DNA of 64,000 nt, taken from contig OU744731.1 of the NCBI GenBank assembly GCA_916613615.1, positions 59,898,289 through 59,962,288 of the forward strand. Direction: 5' to 3'. This stretch comes from Steromphala cineraria. Lineage: Eukaryota > Mollusca > Gastropoda > Trochida > Trochidae. Numbering within the stretch: the stretch's first letter is position 1; each line of letters opens with the position of its first letter. The notes below the pieces were generated by a model that had not been told where the DNA came from, did no database searches, and saw nothing but the letters and a program-made list of their open reading frames with translations. The translations under genes were made by a program, and so were the position numbers. Shown here piece by piece: positions 44,572 to 54,922 of the stretch.

Positions 44572-45092
44572 CCAATGTAAGATAACTCGTGGCCGTGTTG
44601 ATATCTGTCTAATTAGCAGTATAATTTAAAGGGCCAGTAGCACGTTTTTTTGATAATTTATATTTTAAAATTTTCACTGAATATTCTAAGTTAATGCTAA
44701 ATGTATTATTTTGACTGTTTCAAAAATCTCAATACACAAAGCAATCATCCATAGTCAGAGGACAAAGTATGAAGATTCAAATAAAATCCACTGGCGGCCA
44801 TTTTGTGTGAACACCTTCAATTCATTTTGTGTAAGAAAAAGCAATCGCATGGCTAAACGTTACGTTATATATTTGACTTATTACTGCTCCACTTAGTTAA
44901 ATACGTTGTCTTTCAATTGGAACCATTCATTTTCATTTTCCTGACATCACCTTATATTACCCCTAAAACGTGCTACTGCCCCTTTAAAGTATGATAACGA
45001 AGAAAAAGTTTTAGAACACTCCTTGGCTCCTGCTGCAATGTAAGATAACTCGTGACCGTGTTGATGTCTGTCTAATTAGCAGTATAATTTAA
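44572..45092 (+). repeat. Direct repeat (about 58 bp) either side of a MITE
   Basis: AATGTAAGATAACTCGTG ... GTCTAATTAGCAGTATAATT followed by TTAA occurs at 44572-44629 and 45033-45092. In the first copy the TTAA is the start of a family A MITE; in the second it continues into unrelated sequence. Confidence 0.85.
44626..44987 (-). mobile_element. TTAA MITE family A, full copy, inverted
   Basis: Termini AGGGCCAGTAGCACG and ACGTGCTACTGCCCC, TTAA on both sides. The 61-codon frame at 44711 belongs to it. Confidence 0.87.
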
Positions 45093-45299
45093 GGCTTGCA
45101 CTTAACTTAATATCGAGTGTTAACAGCGAACAGTTAGGTCATAGCATTGTGTGGAAGGATATGATTACCGTGACTTAACCATGACAACACACATGTGGAG
45201 TGACAGTTTTACCGATATGCACTTACAGTTTTAGGCTTGTACGCGTCCCTGCAAATTGAAAATAGAGGTTGCAAATAGGTTTCAGTTTGAAGATATGCC

Positions 45300-45403
45300 A
45301 AAACGGAGATACAAGATAGAAAGAAACGCGAGAAGAGAGAGAGGGGGGAGAGGGGAGAGAAAAGAGTGAGAGAGACAGAGTCGAGACGAGAGATACTTGA
45401 AGC

Positions 45404-45438
<35 letters not shown>

Positions 45439-45905
45439 GGGGGGGGAGAAAAGATTGAGAGAGACAGACAGAGTCGAGACGAGAGATAATTGAAGCGAGA
45501 GAGAGAGAAGAAAGAGGAAAGAAGAAGGGGGGAAAAGATAGGGGAGTGAGAGAGGGGGAGAGAGATAGGGGAGTGAGAGAGGGGGAGAGAGAGGGAGGGA
45601 GAGATTAAGGGGAGAGAGATAGGAGAGAGAGATAGGGGAGTGAGAGAGGGGGAGAGCAAAGAAGGGGAGAGAGATAGGGGAGGGAGAGATTAAGGGTAGA
45701 GAGGGAGGGGAGAGAGACGGAGAGGGAGGCAAAAGGGGAGAGATAGTGAGAGAGACAGACAGACAGTCCGAGTCGAGACGAGTCATAATTGAAGCGAGAG
45801 GGAGAGAAAGAGGGATGTGAGAGAACGTCAGGGAGAAAGAGAGTGACATATATGAGAGAACGACACAGAAATAGAGACAGACAGTGAGAGACACACAAGA
45901 ACTCA
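45300..45905. repeat. 600-bp purine tract, (GA)n-type with an internal G run
   Basis: The plus strand is almost only A and G, with GAGAGAGA runs, GGGGGAGAGAGA blocks and about 19 consecutive G near 45427-45446. Short pieces such as AGTCGAGACGAGAGATA recur at about 45379, 45472 and 45771. The long serine/leucine/proline frames on the other strand are translations of this tract and not genes. Confidence 0.92.
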
Positions 45906-46437
45906 CAGAACGAGAGTCAAGGTCGAGACTTATTTGTTTTTTCATGTGAAGGCATTGACCAGAACTAGTAATTCATAAGATGTTCTATTAATATTCATGA
46001 AATACATGCGATTATTGAAGACATCTAACAATGTTATATTTGGGATCTCTCCATGCATCTCTGATTATTGACAAGCAGAGTCTTTCATCACGTAACTTCA
46101 CGGCACATTAGTACAACTGGTAGTAGGCTTCACGGCAGCTCGTTAGACTTCACGGTTAATTATTCATGAGACTGTCGGTCTCGTGACAGCGATGGTATAT
46201 ACAAGTATAAGTATATGTACACGCATGTCCGGTCTTTGTTACATACTTATCTCCTTGTAATGTGTGTCACAGTATTGTTATGGCTCTTTGTCCCGTGTGG
46301 TCCCTCAACTAGCAAGTGTAGTCCATCAAACATTCAGGGGTCAATCGGTGCACAGCTACGTAAAGGCTAATACTCACTCTCTGAAAAAATACATATTTTA
46401 TCAAATGAGATGAAAACGGGATTTTTCGTATAGTTCC
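45906..46437. other. Intergenic, no gene seen
   Basis: Includes a small direct repeat with AGCTTCACGG/AGACTTCACGG near 46095-46160; nothing coding. Confidence 0.45.
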
Positions 46438-46446
46438 ATTCAGATC

Positions 46447-46799
46447 TCTCTCTCCACACAGAGACAGCTCAGTCGTATCATGAGGATCAAGCCTCTGTTT
46501 CATTAAGCCGAGTTTGTGGGCTAGAATGGGAGATGCCTGATTGGATGCAATCGAAGTTAGTTGTGCAATCAGCACCGCTGTTCTAAACTCATCCTTTTGA
46601 TACCTGAATCATTGCAAAGATATTTTGTTATGAACAACCCTTTTCATGCGTAAATCTTTGTCTTTTGCACACAAAAATCACATGGAATGTGGTGATTTCT
46701 TTTAGGTATGGGGAAACTTCCGGAAACATGGATTTGGTCTAATACGAACAGAGGCTAGATCAAAGTCACATGATCGAACTGCCTCTTTTAGGAGAGAAT
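46447..46799 (+). mobile_element. Mutator-like MITE (family M), complete copy
   Basis: 353 bp, with ends TCTCTCTCCACACAGAGACA and TTAGGAGAGAAT. Flanks ATTCAGATC (46438-46446) and ATTCAGTTC (46800-46808) form a 9-bp target duplication with one change. Confidence 0.85.
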
Positions 46800-46933
46800 A
46801 TTCAGTTCTAGAATTAGTCTTGTTTCGGAGTAAGCTTTAATGTTGTGAACTTTATTTTATGGGTTTGAGTACAATTAGGTTTCATGACTAGCTCGGTTGG
46901 TCAGTGGATGAATGGATCTTTGCATTCGTGTCG

Positions 46934-47284
46934 TAAAGGGGCAGTAGCACGTTTTTAGGGGGAATATAAGGTGATGTCAGGAAAATTAAAATTAATGGTT
47001 CCAATTGGAAGACAATGCATTTGAACTATATGGAGCAGTTATAATTCAAATATATAATGTAAAAATTAGCCATGCGATTCCTTTTTCTTACCCAAAATGA
47101 ATAAAAAATGTTCACACAAAATGACCGCCAATGGTTTTTATGTGAATCTTCCTACTTTGACCTCTGACTATGGATGATTGGTTTGTGTAATGAGATTTTC
47201 AACATTATCAAAATAATACATTTAGCATTAACGTACATTTATCAGTGAAAAATTATAAAAAAAAACGTGCTACTGCCCCTTTAA
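46934..47284 (+). mobile_element. TTAA MITE family A, full copy
   Basis: Left flank mutated to GTAA, right TTAA intact (47281-47284); termini otherwise complete. Confidence 0.87.
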
Positions 47285-47795
47285 TAGTCATGAACACGTT
47301 ATTTGGATAGTTCGTCATATCATTTAGGTTATTTAATTATCAAGATCCATCTTTATATTTTCAATACATACATTTATCATGATAATGTTTAATTCGTATA
47401 AATCATTTGTTATCTTTTTAAACATTTGCTATTTTCCAGGAGATAATGTGTACCAAACATATGTGTCCCTTATCATTGTCATTGGTAATATAATCTCGAA
47501 CACATTAAATGAGATAAAGAGAATGCCATTTACTATAATTGGGCTTAAATCGTTTACATTTGTTCGTTTATGTTGTCTGTCACTGCCGTTGTTAGAATTG
47601 TTTGTACTATTAGAAGAACTTTATGTACAAACCAGGAAACACGTCCAGATACACACTTTCCTGTAAACAACTATAAACAGGTTCCAGAAAATACTTTTTC
47701 AGAACCGTTTGAAGCCTTTGAACCCAAAATACTGACTCGCGTGCATCATGGGTTGAAAGAAGGCTTGCTGCCAGACATACAAAACTCGTTAACAT
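47285..47795. other. Intergenic with weak open frames
   Basis: Two overlapping frames (47379-47666 and 47570-47821) stay open, one of them running into the next MITE. No motif recognised; probably chance. Confidence 0.35.
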
Positions 47796-48162
47796 TTAAA
47801 GGGGCAGTAGCACGTTTTTAGTGGAAATATAAGGTGATGTCAGGAAAATGAAAATAAATGGTTCCAATTGAAAGACAATGTATTCAAACTAAATGAAGCA
47901 GTAATAATTCAAATATGTAATTTAAAGTTTAGCCATGCGATTCCTTTTTCTTGCAGAAAATGAAAAATTGGTGTTCACAAAAAAATGGCCGCCAATGGAT
48001 TTTATGTGAATCTTCAAACTTTGTCCTCTGACTATGGCTGATTGGCTTGTGCAATGATATTTATGACACTATCAAAATAATACATTTAGCAGTAACATAC
48101 AATTATCATTGAAAATTTTAAAATATACAATTATAAAAAAAACGTGCTACTGCCCCTTTTAA
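47796..48162 (+). mobile_element. TTAA MITE family A, full copy
   Basis: Intact TTAA flanks. It shares the variant AGCAGTAACATACAAT ... ATCATTGA with the copy at 36942, where most copies have AGCATTAACTTACAAT ... ATCAGTGA. The 45 bp after it (GGCACCATTACTGCTAAG ... CTCGG) also follow that copy. Confidence 0.87.
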
Positions 48163-48454
48163 AGGCACCATTACTGCTAAGATTTCACCATCATAGTCAA
48201 CAACTCGGCAAAGGTTTTAACCACAGTACTGGATGCAATGCCATATTTACTAGAGCACATTAATCAAGAACTAGTGACTCTCATCTACATCTTTGATTAC
48301 AAATGCACTTACCATGATGTACGGAAAGCTTACATATTCCGTTCGACCCCAATAATGAACCAATGGCGTCCTAGTGACGTCAAAACGCGCATTTTTAACG
48401 ATGTCCAAATCTTGAGCATTTGAGTTCTTTGATGCAGATGTCTATTACAACCTT

Positions 48455-48803
48455 TTAAATGTGCAGTAGCACGTTTTTTGATAATTTTATATTTAAAAAT
48501 TTTCATTGATAAGTGTAAGTTAATGCTTAATGTATTATTTTGACAGTGTCATTACACAAGCCAATAGTCAGAGGACAAAGTATGAAGATTCACATAAAAT
48601 CCATTGGTGGCCATTTTGTGTGAACACCCTGAATTCATTTTGTGTAAGAAAAAGGAATCGCATGGCTAAACGTAAAGTTATATATTTGAATTACTACTGC
48701 TCCATTTAGTTTAAATACATTGTCTTTCAATTGGAGCCATTAATTTTCGTTTTCCTGACATCACCTTATATATTGCCCCTAAAACGTGCTACTGCCCCTT
48801 TAA
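48455..48803 (-). mobile_element. TTAA MITE family A, full copy, inverted
   Basis: TTAA on both sides. Left terminus has TGTGCAGTAGCACG; short deletions in the body. Confidence 0.86.
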
Positions 48804-49740
48804 TGTCAATTGATTTGGATTAGGTCGCCAATACAAACATGTATTAGTTTCACTTGAGTAGAGTAATTTATTATCATTTGTTAATCACCAAAACAAGTAT
48901 ATGCAAGCAGTACTGACCACATTACATTAAAGCAAACGTTGGAGAACTGTGTTGAACATTTTTCATCGATTACTCATTACTCTACCTCCCAAACCGCTTG
49001 ATTAGAAGCAAGTTAGGCGTCAAACACTTTAGAGCAAATAAATCGATAGTGTTTACTTCCATGGTACCTTGGAACATTGCCTGACGTAGGCGTAAAGTAC
49101 ATTAGAACAAGCAGGAGTATATTATTCAATAGGTGTTTACCGCCTGGTAGCTTCAAAATCCCCATCAAATAGGACTCAATTCAAACCATGGTAGAGAAAA
49201 TGCAATAAAGCAAATAAGAAAGGCATTTTTACATCTTAGGTTCCCTGTGCTTTATAAATCACAAGATATATATCATGTTAAAGAATGGAAGGCAGAATTC
49301 ACGGTATAGAAAATTTAATGCGACATTACTTTGGTACCTAGTTTCAAATAATCCTCAAATGCTTCTAAAAGGAAAGATTGGTAAAATACATAACCTTATT
49401 TTCTTAATATGACCTCAAATACCTTCGTTTCCTTACCAAGCATGATGATTTCATCATTTGCTTGTAAACGGTGTTGGTATCTACACCGAAACATCTTATT
49501 CCTGCAGTAATGGATTTGAACTCTTCCTCATTCATGGTGTTGAAAACGCAATTTTAGTTGGGTATGCTCTCCTACTCACATATCCATTGCATCTGCTAGA
49601 TGCGAGTCCAGACGTACGTTGACCTATAAACAACAGCAAAGCATATCAAAACAAGCTCTTCATTGATCCCCGACCTATATACAACTATTGCCACATGCTA
49701 CGTATAAGGAGTATGGGCTGCCACATTGACTGTTCACTGA
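48804..49740. other. Intergenic, no gene seen
   Basis: Unique-looking sequence. A segment at 49460-49500 (TGGTATCTACACCGAAACAT) resembles a dispersed repeat, but only one copy is in the window. Confidence 0.4.
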
Positions 49741-50329
49741 AAAGGCATTCACCGACTTCTCGGAGGTATGTGATGATTTACTAGATTACTAAACTATTAT
49801 CATCGCTTTCGTTATCATAGACATTGACTTTAACCGACTTCTCGGAGATATGTGATAATATACTAGATTGCTCAATTATTATCATCGCTTTCGTTATCAT
49901 AGACATTGACTTTAACCGACGTTTTTGTGATGATTTACTAGATGACTTAATCATTATCATCGCTTCGTTATCATAGACATTGACTTTAACCGACGTTTTT
50001 GTGATGATTTACTAGATGACTTAATCATTATCATCGCTTTCGTTATCATAGACATTGACTTTAACCGACGTTTTTGTGATGATTTACTAGATGACTTAAT
50101 CATTATCATCGCTTTCGTTATCATAGACATTGACTTAAACCGACTTCTCGGAGGTATGTGATGATTTACAAGATTGCTCAATTATTATTATCACTTTCGT
50201 TATCATAGACATTGACTTTAATCGACTTTTCGGAGGTATGTGATGTTATACTGGATTACTAAACTATTATCATCGAGGTTGTTATCATAAACATCGTTTC
50301 AGAGGTTTGTGATATTATACTAGATTATA

Positions 50330-51230
50330 GCGGTCCGGGGGTATGTAGTAAATAATGACCCGGTACCGAGGGGTTATGGAAAATAACCTCGCGAGGGCGT
50401 AGCCCGAGCAGAGGTTATTTCCATAACCCGAGGCAAACGGGTCATTATTTGACTTACACTCCCGCGGAGGACTGCTGCAATAGTTTCAACTTAATTTGTT
50501 TATAAACAATTAATTTAAAAACGTTTTACTGAATTCATTCGCGGGTTTATCATTTCTTGATAAGAAAAAATACTTAAATTACCCCCGTATTAGGGTTTTA
50601 GATATAAACGCTTGATTGCTTACAATAAAAACTATTTTATTACGGTGTTTCAACTAAATTGGTGTACATACAAATAATTGAAAAACGTTTTAGTGATCCA
50701 TTTTGCGGGTTTTAATATGTCTTGATAAGAATACTATGTTATACTACTTACAATACCCCATGCTAAAGGTTTTGGGACTAAAAATTTGATTCCTTACATT
50801 AAAAACTATTGTATTGCAATATTAATATATATTTATAGGGGGAAATAAAAAACCAAACATGACACACAAAAATTTACATCAACTGGCATGGATCCACGGT
50901 AGCTCAACAGGTACGAGCGCTGCTTGACAACATAGAGGTCCCTGGTTCGAATCCCACTTTCGTTGTTCATAAATCTTTACTTTCTTGTTTGATTAAAAAT
51001 ACAAAATTTACAAGTTCAATTGTTTGCAATTGTTTACAATCTTATAACCGACCAAGGTGGTTATGAGATAACCAACCTACGCGGATGGAGCTCACGGCAT
51101 ATAACATTCAACTAAAATTAAGGCAATAACTTCCCAAGGGGTGTAAGTGGTAAACACCTATAAAAAGGTAGTTATGAGTTAAAACCAATACAAAAAAGAA
51201 GGGATATAACCGCCCAAGGGGTGTAAGTGA
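50330..51230 (+). mobile_element. Palindrome-headed element with tRNA-like Pol III boxes, inserted in the satellite
   Basis: Starts with a large hairpin (left arm about 50337-50395, right arm 50412-50466) sharing AAATAATGACCCG and GGTTATGG inversions. Carries perfect Pol III A and B boxes at 50900 and 50944. Ends with two direct copies of CCCAAGGGGTGTAAGTG (about 51132 and 51212). The satellite resumes right after. No coding capacity. Nature (SINE composite or DNA element) undecided. Confidence 0.6.
50891..50965 (+). ncRNA. tRNA-like Pol III promoter, probably a tRNA-derived SINE head
   Basis: A box TAGCTCAACAGG (50900-50911) and B box GGTTCGAATCC (50944-50954) match the consensus at every position, with tRNA-like spacing. 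The acceptor and anticodon stems do not pair properly (the region around TTGACAA has no 5-bp stem), so a functional tRNA is unlikely. Confidence 0.55.
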
Positions 51231-52288
51231 TGATATACTAGATTACTAAGTTATAATTATCGAGGTCGTTATCATAAACATTGCTTCGGAGGTATATGAT
51301 AATATACTAGATAAATAAGTTATATCATCATCGAATTCATTATCATAGATATCGTTTCGGAGGTATGTGATATTATACTAGATTTATAACTTGTTATCAT
51401 CGCGTACGTTATCATTGACATTGTTTGGAGCTATGACTTTGTGATGATATCCTAGACTAAACATCGTGTGTGATAATATACTAGATTCATAAATTATCAT
51501 CGTCCCGTTCGTTATTATAGAAATCGTTTTGGGGGTATTTGAAAATATACAAGATTACTAATTTCATCAATGGCGTATCAGGTCTCATGATATTATGTGT
51601 ATTCATTGTGTATTTAATTTGTACTTGCATTGATTATGTAATTGTGTACTATGGATAGGGGTCGTGATGGTGCTTCTAATAATATGTTTAGTTTCATGTT
51701 ATGTTTTCAAAAGCAGATTATACATGCATTATATTTTAATAAGATAAATGTATATGGGGCGAAATTGCACAAGAGTTGCATAAATAGTTCTTACCTATTA
51801 TTATTGATACACATTCATTTTGTGAAAACAAAGCAATTTATGTGGTCTCTGTATTAAAAAAAATCCCTCTGTTTAAACGTTTAAAGGGGCAGTAGCACGT
51901 TTTCGGGGGAATAAAAAGTGATGTCAGGAAAATGAAAATTAATGGTTCCAATTGAGAGACAGTGTATTTGAACTAAAAGAAGCAGTAATAATTCAAATAT
52001 ATAACTTAAAATTTAGCTATGCGATTCATTTTTCTTACACAAAATGAATGAAAGGTGATCACACAAAATGGCCGCCAATGGATTTTATGTGAATCTTCAT
52101 ACTTTGTCCTCTGACTACGGATGATTGGGGTATTCGCTCGAAGTCGAAAATCTAGTTTCAGGTGTTCGCTCGAAGACGAAAAGCAGTGCTCTTTGATGAT
52201 TAGTAATGTTTGGATAAGGGATTAAGGACGGATTATCGCCTTCCGAATCTAAATCAAAATCCTCTAAAGGATATTATTATAATATAAT

Positions 52289-52645
52289 ATGTTTAAGCCA
52301 TCAACATACCTCGAATGTTATTTATTACACTTCCCATTAAATGTGCGCATTTGGCTCACTAAAATCAGAACTTGTAACCATAGACTCCCAATAGAAACAG
52401 GTAGATGGTATAACAGTAGAAAAAAGAGAGATTATGTGTACTCTGTAAAAAATCAATCGGAGATGAGGCCCATATAATTTTGTATTGTCCATTTCTTAAC
52501 GCAGTAAGAGATTCATTATTTCCTGACTATTATTGTAAATATCCATCTTTACATAAGTTTATATCATTAATGTCATGTGAGCATAAAGCTCTTCAATTGA
52601 AATTATGCAATTATCTCAAAACCTGTCTACGTATGCTCCCATAAA
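52289..52645 (+). pseudogene. LINE ORF2 C-terminal fragment inside a DNA transposon
   Basis: CNHRLPIETGRW, then after a one-base frameshift at about 52435, LCVLCKKSIGDEAHIILYC with the zf-RVT knuckle, then LFPDYYCKYPSLHKFISLMS and a stop at 52645. It matches the layout of the ORF2 end at 14855 (LLIETGRYIG, CKMCNLNLIEDEYHFLC, IYKFISLLT) but is a different lineage. Confidence 0.8.
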
Positions 52646-52919
52646 CCAAACTGTATATTTGTATTGTTTCTCTATGTCACTTTTGTGATCTTCATGAGAA
52701 TAAACCATTCGTGAGCAAGATGTGAACTGTTCTCACGTTGACATGATGGTTAACTGATATGTGAAATATTTTCACAATTTATGTAAAAATTATGAGTTGA
52801 TTTCAATCAAATATGATACTAACAAAACAATTAAGGTACCTATAAATTAGTTTCTGCTCGATATTAATTTTTTTTTTGCAATCACTATCGGCATTGCACC
52901 ATATCTAACGCACAAGTAT

Positions 52920-53155
52920 AGTACAAGTATGTTCCCACTTCCAGAGGTGGTAGATATCTTTGTGTTGGAAATTTCATGTATCGAATTAGCAATAATAATT
53001 ATGATAATGTAAAGTTGTGTTATTTATGTGGTCACGAGGTCGGGGGAACAACCGATCGATTTGTGTCGCCTGGTGTCGATGATCGGAGTTGTTTAGACAA
53101 GCACCTATTGTTTAATGTAGATTGGAGTAAATTGAGAAGGAGCTACCGTTAGCGT
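52920..53155 (+). pseudogene. FLYWCH-like zinc-finger remnant
   Basis: Frame reads YVPTSRGGRYLCVGNFMYRI, then a Cys-x2-Cys (LCYLCGHE) and ends WSKLRRSYR before a stop at about 53154. The pattern 'V-P-(T/S)-x-R-G-G-x-x-L-x-x-x-G-x-x-(Y/F)' is that of FLYWCH fingers. The usual Trp is absent (Cys instead). Inferred to be the remains of the element's own transposase N-terminus. Confidence 0.45.
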
Positions 53156-53404
53156 GAAGACGAAAACGAAACTCGCTCCATGTTTATACACGCCGAAAAT
53201 TTTCGTCTTCGAGCGACTGAACCGGATGATTGGCTTATGTAATGAGATTTTTTACACTGTCAAAATAATACATTTACCATTAACTTACAATTATCAGTGA
53301 AAACTTTAAAATATATAATTGTAAAAAACGTGCTACTGCCCCTTTAAATTATAACATAGTGGGTATATATGAAGTGTTTCATAAATTATACTTATTTAAA
53401 CATT

Positions 53405-53506
53405 TCAGATGATAACTTAATGGACATGATGAATATACTAGAAGAACGTATTGTTGAATATGTAGAATCGCTAAGTAGGAATAATATTGATTTACTGTTC
53501 ACATAA
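53405..53506 (+). other. Exon-like short coding stretch
   Basis: After a plausible acceptor (AAACATTTCAG) the frame reads DDNLMDMMNILEERIVEYVE, then SLSRNNIDLLFT and two stops. Acidic, helix-like composition. Could be a terminal exon or a LINE tail; not recognised. Confidence 0.2.
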
Positions 53507-53825
53507 TAACAGGTGCATGTGTGATATATTTCAATTACATTATCATAACGAAGGATCACCATAATTAACTTGGTATAATGTTATCATCGGAATTATGTTT
53601 ATGAAGCATAATTCGTTAGGAGAGCAACAGTTTGACAACAATTCATAACAACAGATGTTGTGTACTATATTTGCATGCGTGCACATAACATAACTTCGAT
53701 CACTAATGTGTACGAAGAGGGGGTGTGTTGTTAATACATCATGCGTAATTCCACGGATAATAAAAATCAAATTTTACTTTCTATCCATTTGGAGCATTCT
53801 ATTCTTAACTTACCTTTGTATACAC

Positions 53826-54189
53826 TTAAAGGGGCAGTAGCATGTTTTAATGGGGAGTATAAGGTGATGTCAGAAAAATGAAAATTAATGGTTCCAGTTG
53901 AAAGACAATGTATTTAACTAAGTGGAGTAGTAATAAGTCAAATATATAACGTAACGTTTAGCCATGCGATTGCTTTTTCTTACACAAAATGAATTAAAGG
54001 TGTTCACACAAAATGGCCGCCAATGGATTTTATGTGAATCTCCATACTTTGTCCTCTGACTATGGGTGATTGACTCGTGTAGTGTGGTTTTTGACACTGT
54101 CAATTTAATACATATAGCATTAACTTACATAATCAGTGAAATATTTGAAATATAAAATTATCAAAAAACGTGCTACTGCCCCTTTAAGC
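53826..54189 (+). mobile_element. TTAA MITE family A, full copy
   Basis: TTAA flanks intact; left terminus has CAGTAGCATG. Small frames at 53918-54311 come from it. Confidence 0.87.
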
Positions 54190-54474
54190 CTGGGAAAGGA
54201 CAGCTTAGTATTTCTAATTAATTCTTCTATTTTAGGGTTTTTGTAAAAGTCATCATAAAATGTAAAGTAATTTATCTTGATTGATGAATTACGTTGATTA
54301 AAGTAGGTCATTATTCATGGGGAAAAAATCTTCAAAGGTACATTTTTTTTTTTAATTCGGCCAATGCATTTTCTCTTTCTTATGCCTTGACATGAGTCGT
54401 TGTAGAAAATAGTTTATACCTATGAAAGGATATCATTTTCGAGTTTTCAAATTCAGATCCGTTTATTCTTCATC

Positions 54475-54838
54475 TTAAAGGGGCAGTAGCACGTTTTTTG
54501 ATAGTTTTATATTTCAAAATTTTCACTGATAATTGTAAGTTAAGGCTAAATGTATGATTTTGACATTGTCAAAAATCTCATTACACAAGCCAATCATCCA
54601 TAGTCAAAGGACAAAGTATGAAAATTCACATAAAATCCATTGGCGGCCATTTTTTGTGAACACCTTTAATTCATTTTGTGCAAGAAAAAGGAATCGCATG
54701 GCTAAACTTTACGTTATGTATTTGAATTATTACTGCTTTATTTAGTTTAAATACAGTGTCTATCAATTGGAACCATTTATTTTCATTTTCCTGACATCAC
54801 CTTATATTCCCCCTAAAAACGTGCTACTGCCCCTTTAA
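54475..54838 (-). mobile_element. TTAA MITE family A, full copy, inverted
   Basis: TTAA at 54475-54478 and 54835-54838, both termini intact. Abutted on its right by an 88-bp partial copy. Confidence 0.88.
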
Positions 54839-54922
54839 ATACATTGTATTTCAATTGGAAACATTTATTTCAAATTTTCTGATATCTTATATTCTCCTAC
54901 AAACGTGCTACTGTCCCTTTAA
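54835..54922 (-). mobile_element. TTAA MITE family A, terminal fragment in tandem
   Basis: ACATTGTATTTCAATTGG ... AAACGTGCTACTGTCCC then TTAA. Repeats the last ~85 bp of the preceding copy, sharing its TTAA. Confidence 0.82.

Larger units (their letters stand above)
49770..51560 (+). repeat. Degenerate 75-82-bp satellite, interrupted by an insertion
   Basis: GTTATCAT + AGACATTG-type cores occur at 49811, 49893, 49967, 50042, 50117, 50199, 50281 and again at 51268, near 51340, 51409 and 51507. Spacings are 74-82 bp at the left and looser at the right. Units also share ACTAGATTACTAA and GGAGGTATGTGATGAT. Between 50330 and about 51230 a different element splits the array. Confidence 0.85.
52129..53223 (+). 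mobile_element. Mutator-like element with 10-bp target duplication, carrying a captured LINE piece
   Basis: 1095 bp. Inverted ends GGTATTCGCTCGAAGTCGAA and, read from the right, GGTTCAGTCGCTCGAAGACG. Target duplication GGATGATTGG at 52119-52128 and 53224-53233, verified against uninterrupted family A copies where the segment occurs once. Subterminal copies of TTCGCTCGAAGACGAAAA sit just inside the left end. Contents: a LINE ORF2 tail (52289-52645) and a FLYWCH-like remnant (52920-53130). FLYWCH fingers occur in animal Mutator-type transposases. Confidence 0.8.
51881..53347 (+). mobile_element. TTAA MITE family A, split by a Mutator-like insertion
   Basis: Left two thirds at 51881-52128 and right third from 53224 to TTAA 53344-53347. 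The two parts join at GGATGATTGG, which is present on both sides of the insert. Confidence 0.9.

Noticed and set aside
45223..45945. 240-codon serine/leucine/proline-rich reading frame on the minus strand
   Set aside because: It is the translation of the purine tract; all other frames there are open too and the residues follow the CT repeat.
47379..47821. Two overlapping open frames, possible small membrane protein
   Set aside because: One runs into a MITE, neither has motifs, and the hydrophobic look is expected from T-rich DNA.
50891..50965. Functional tRNA gene
   Set aside because: A and B boxes are perfect but the acceptor and anticodon stems do not pair, so I call it a tRNA-like SINE head.
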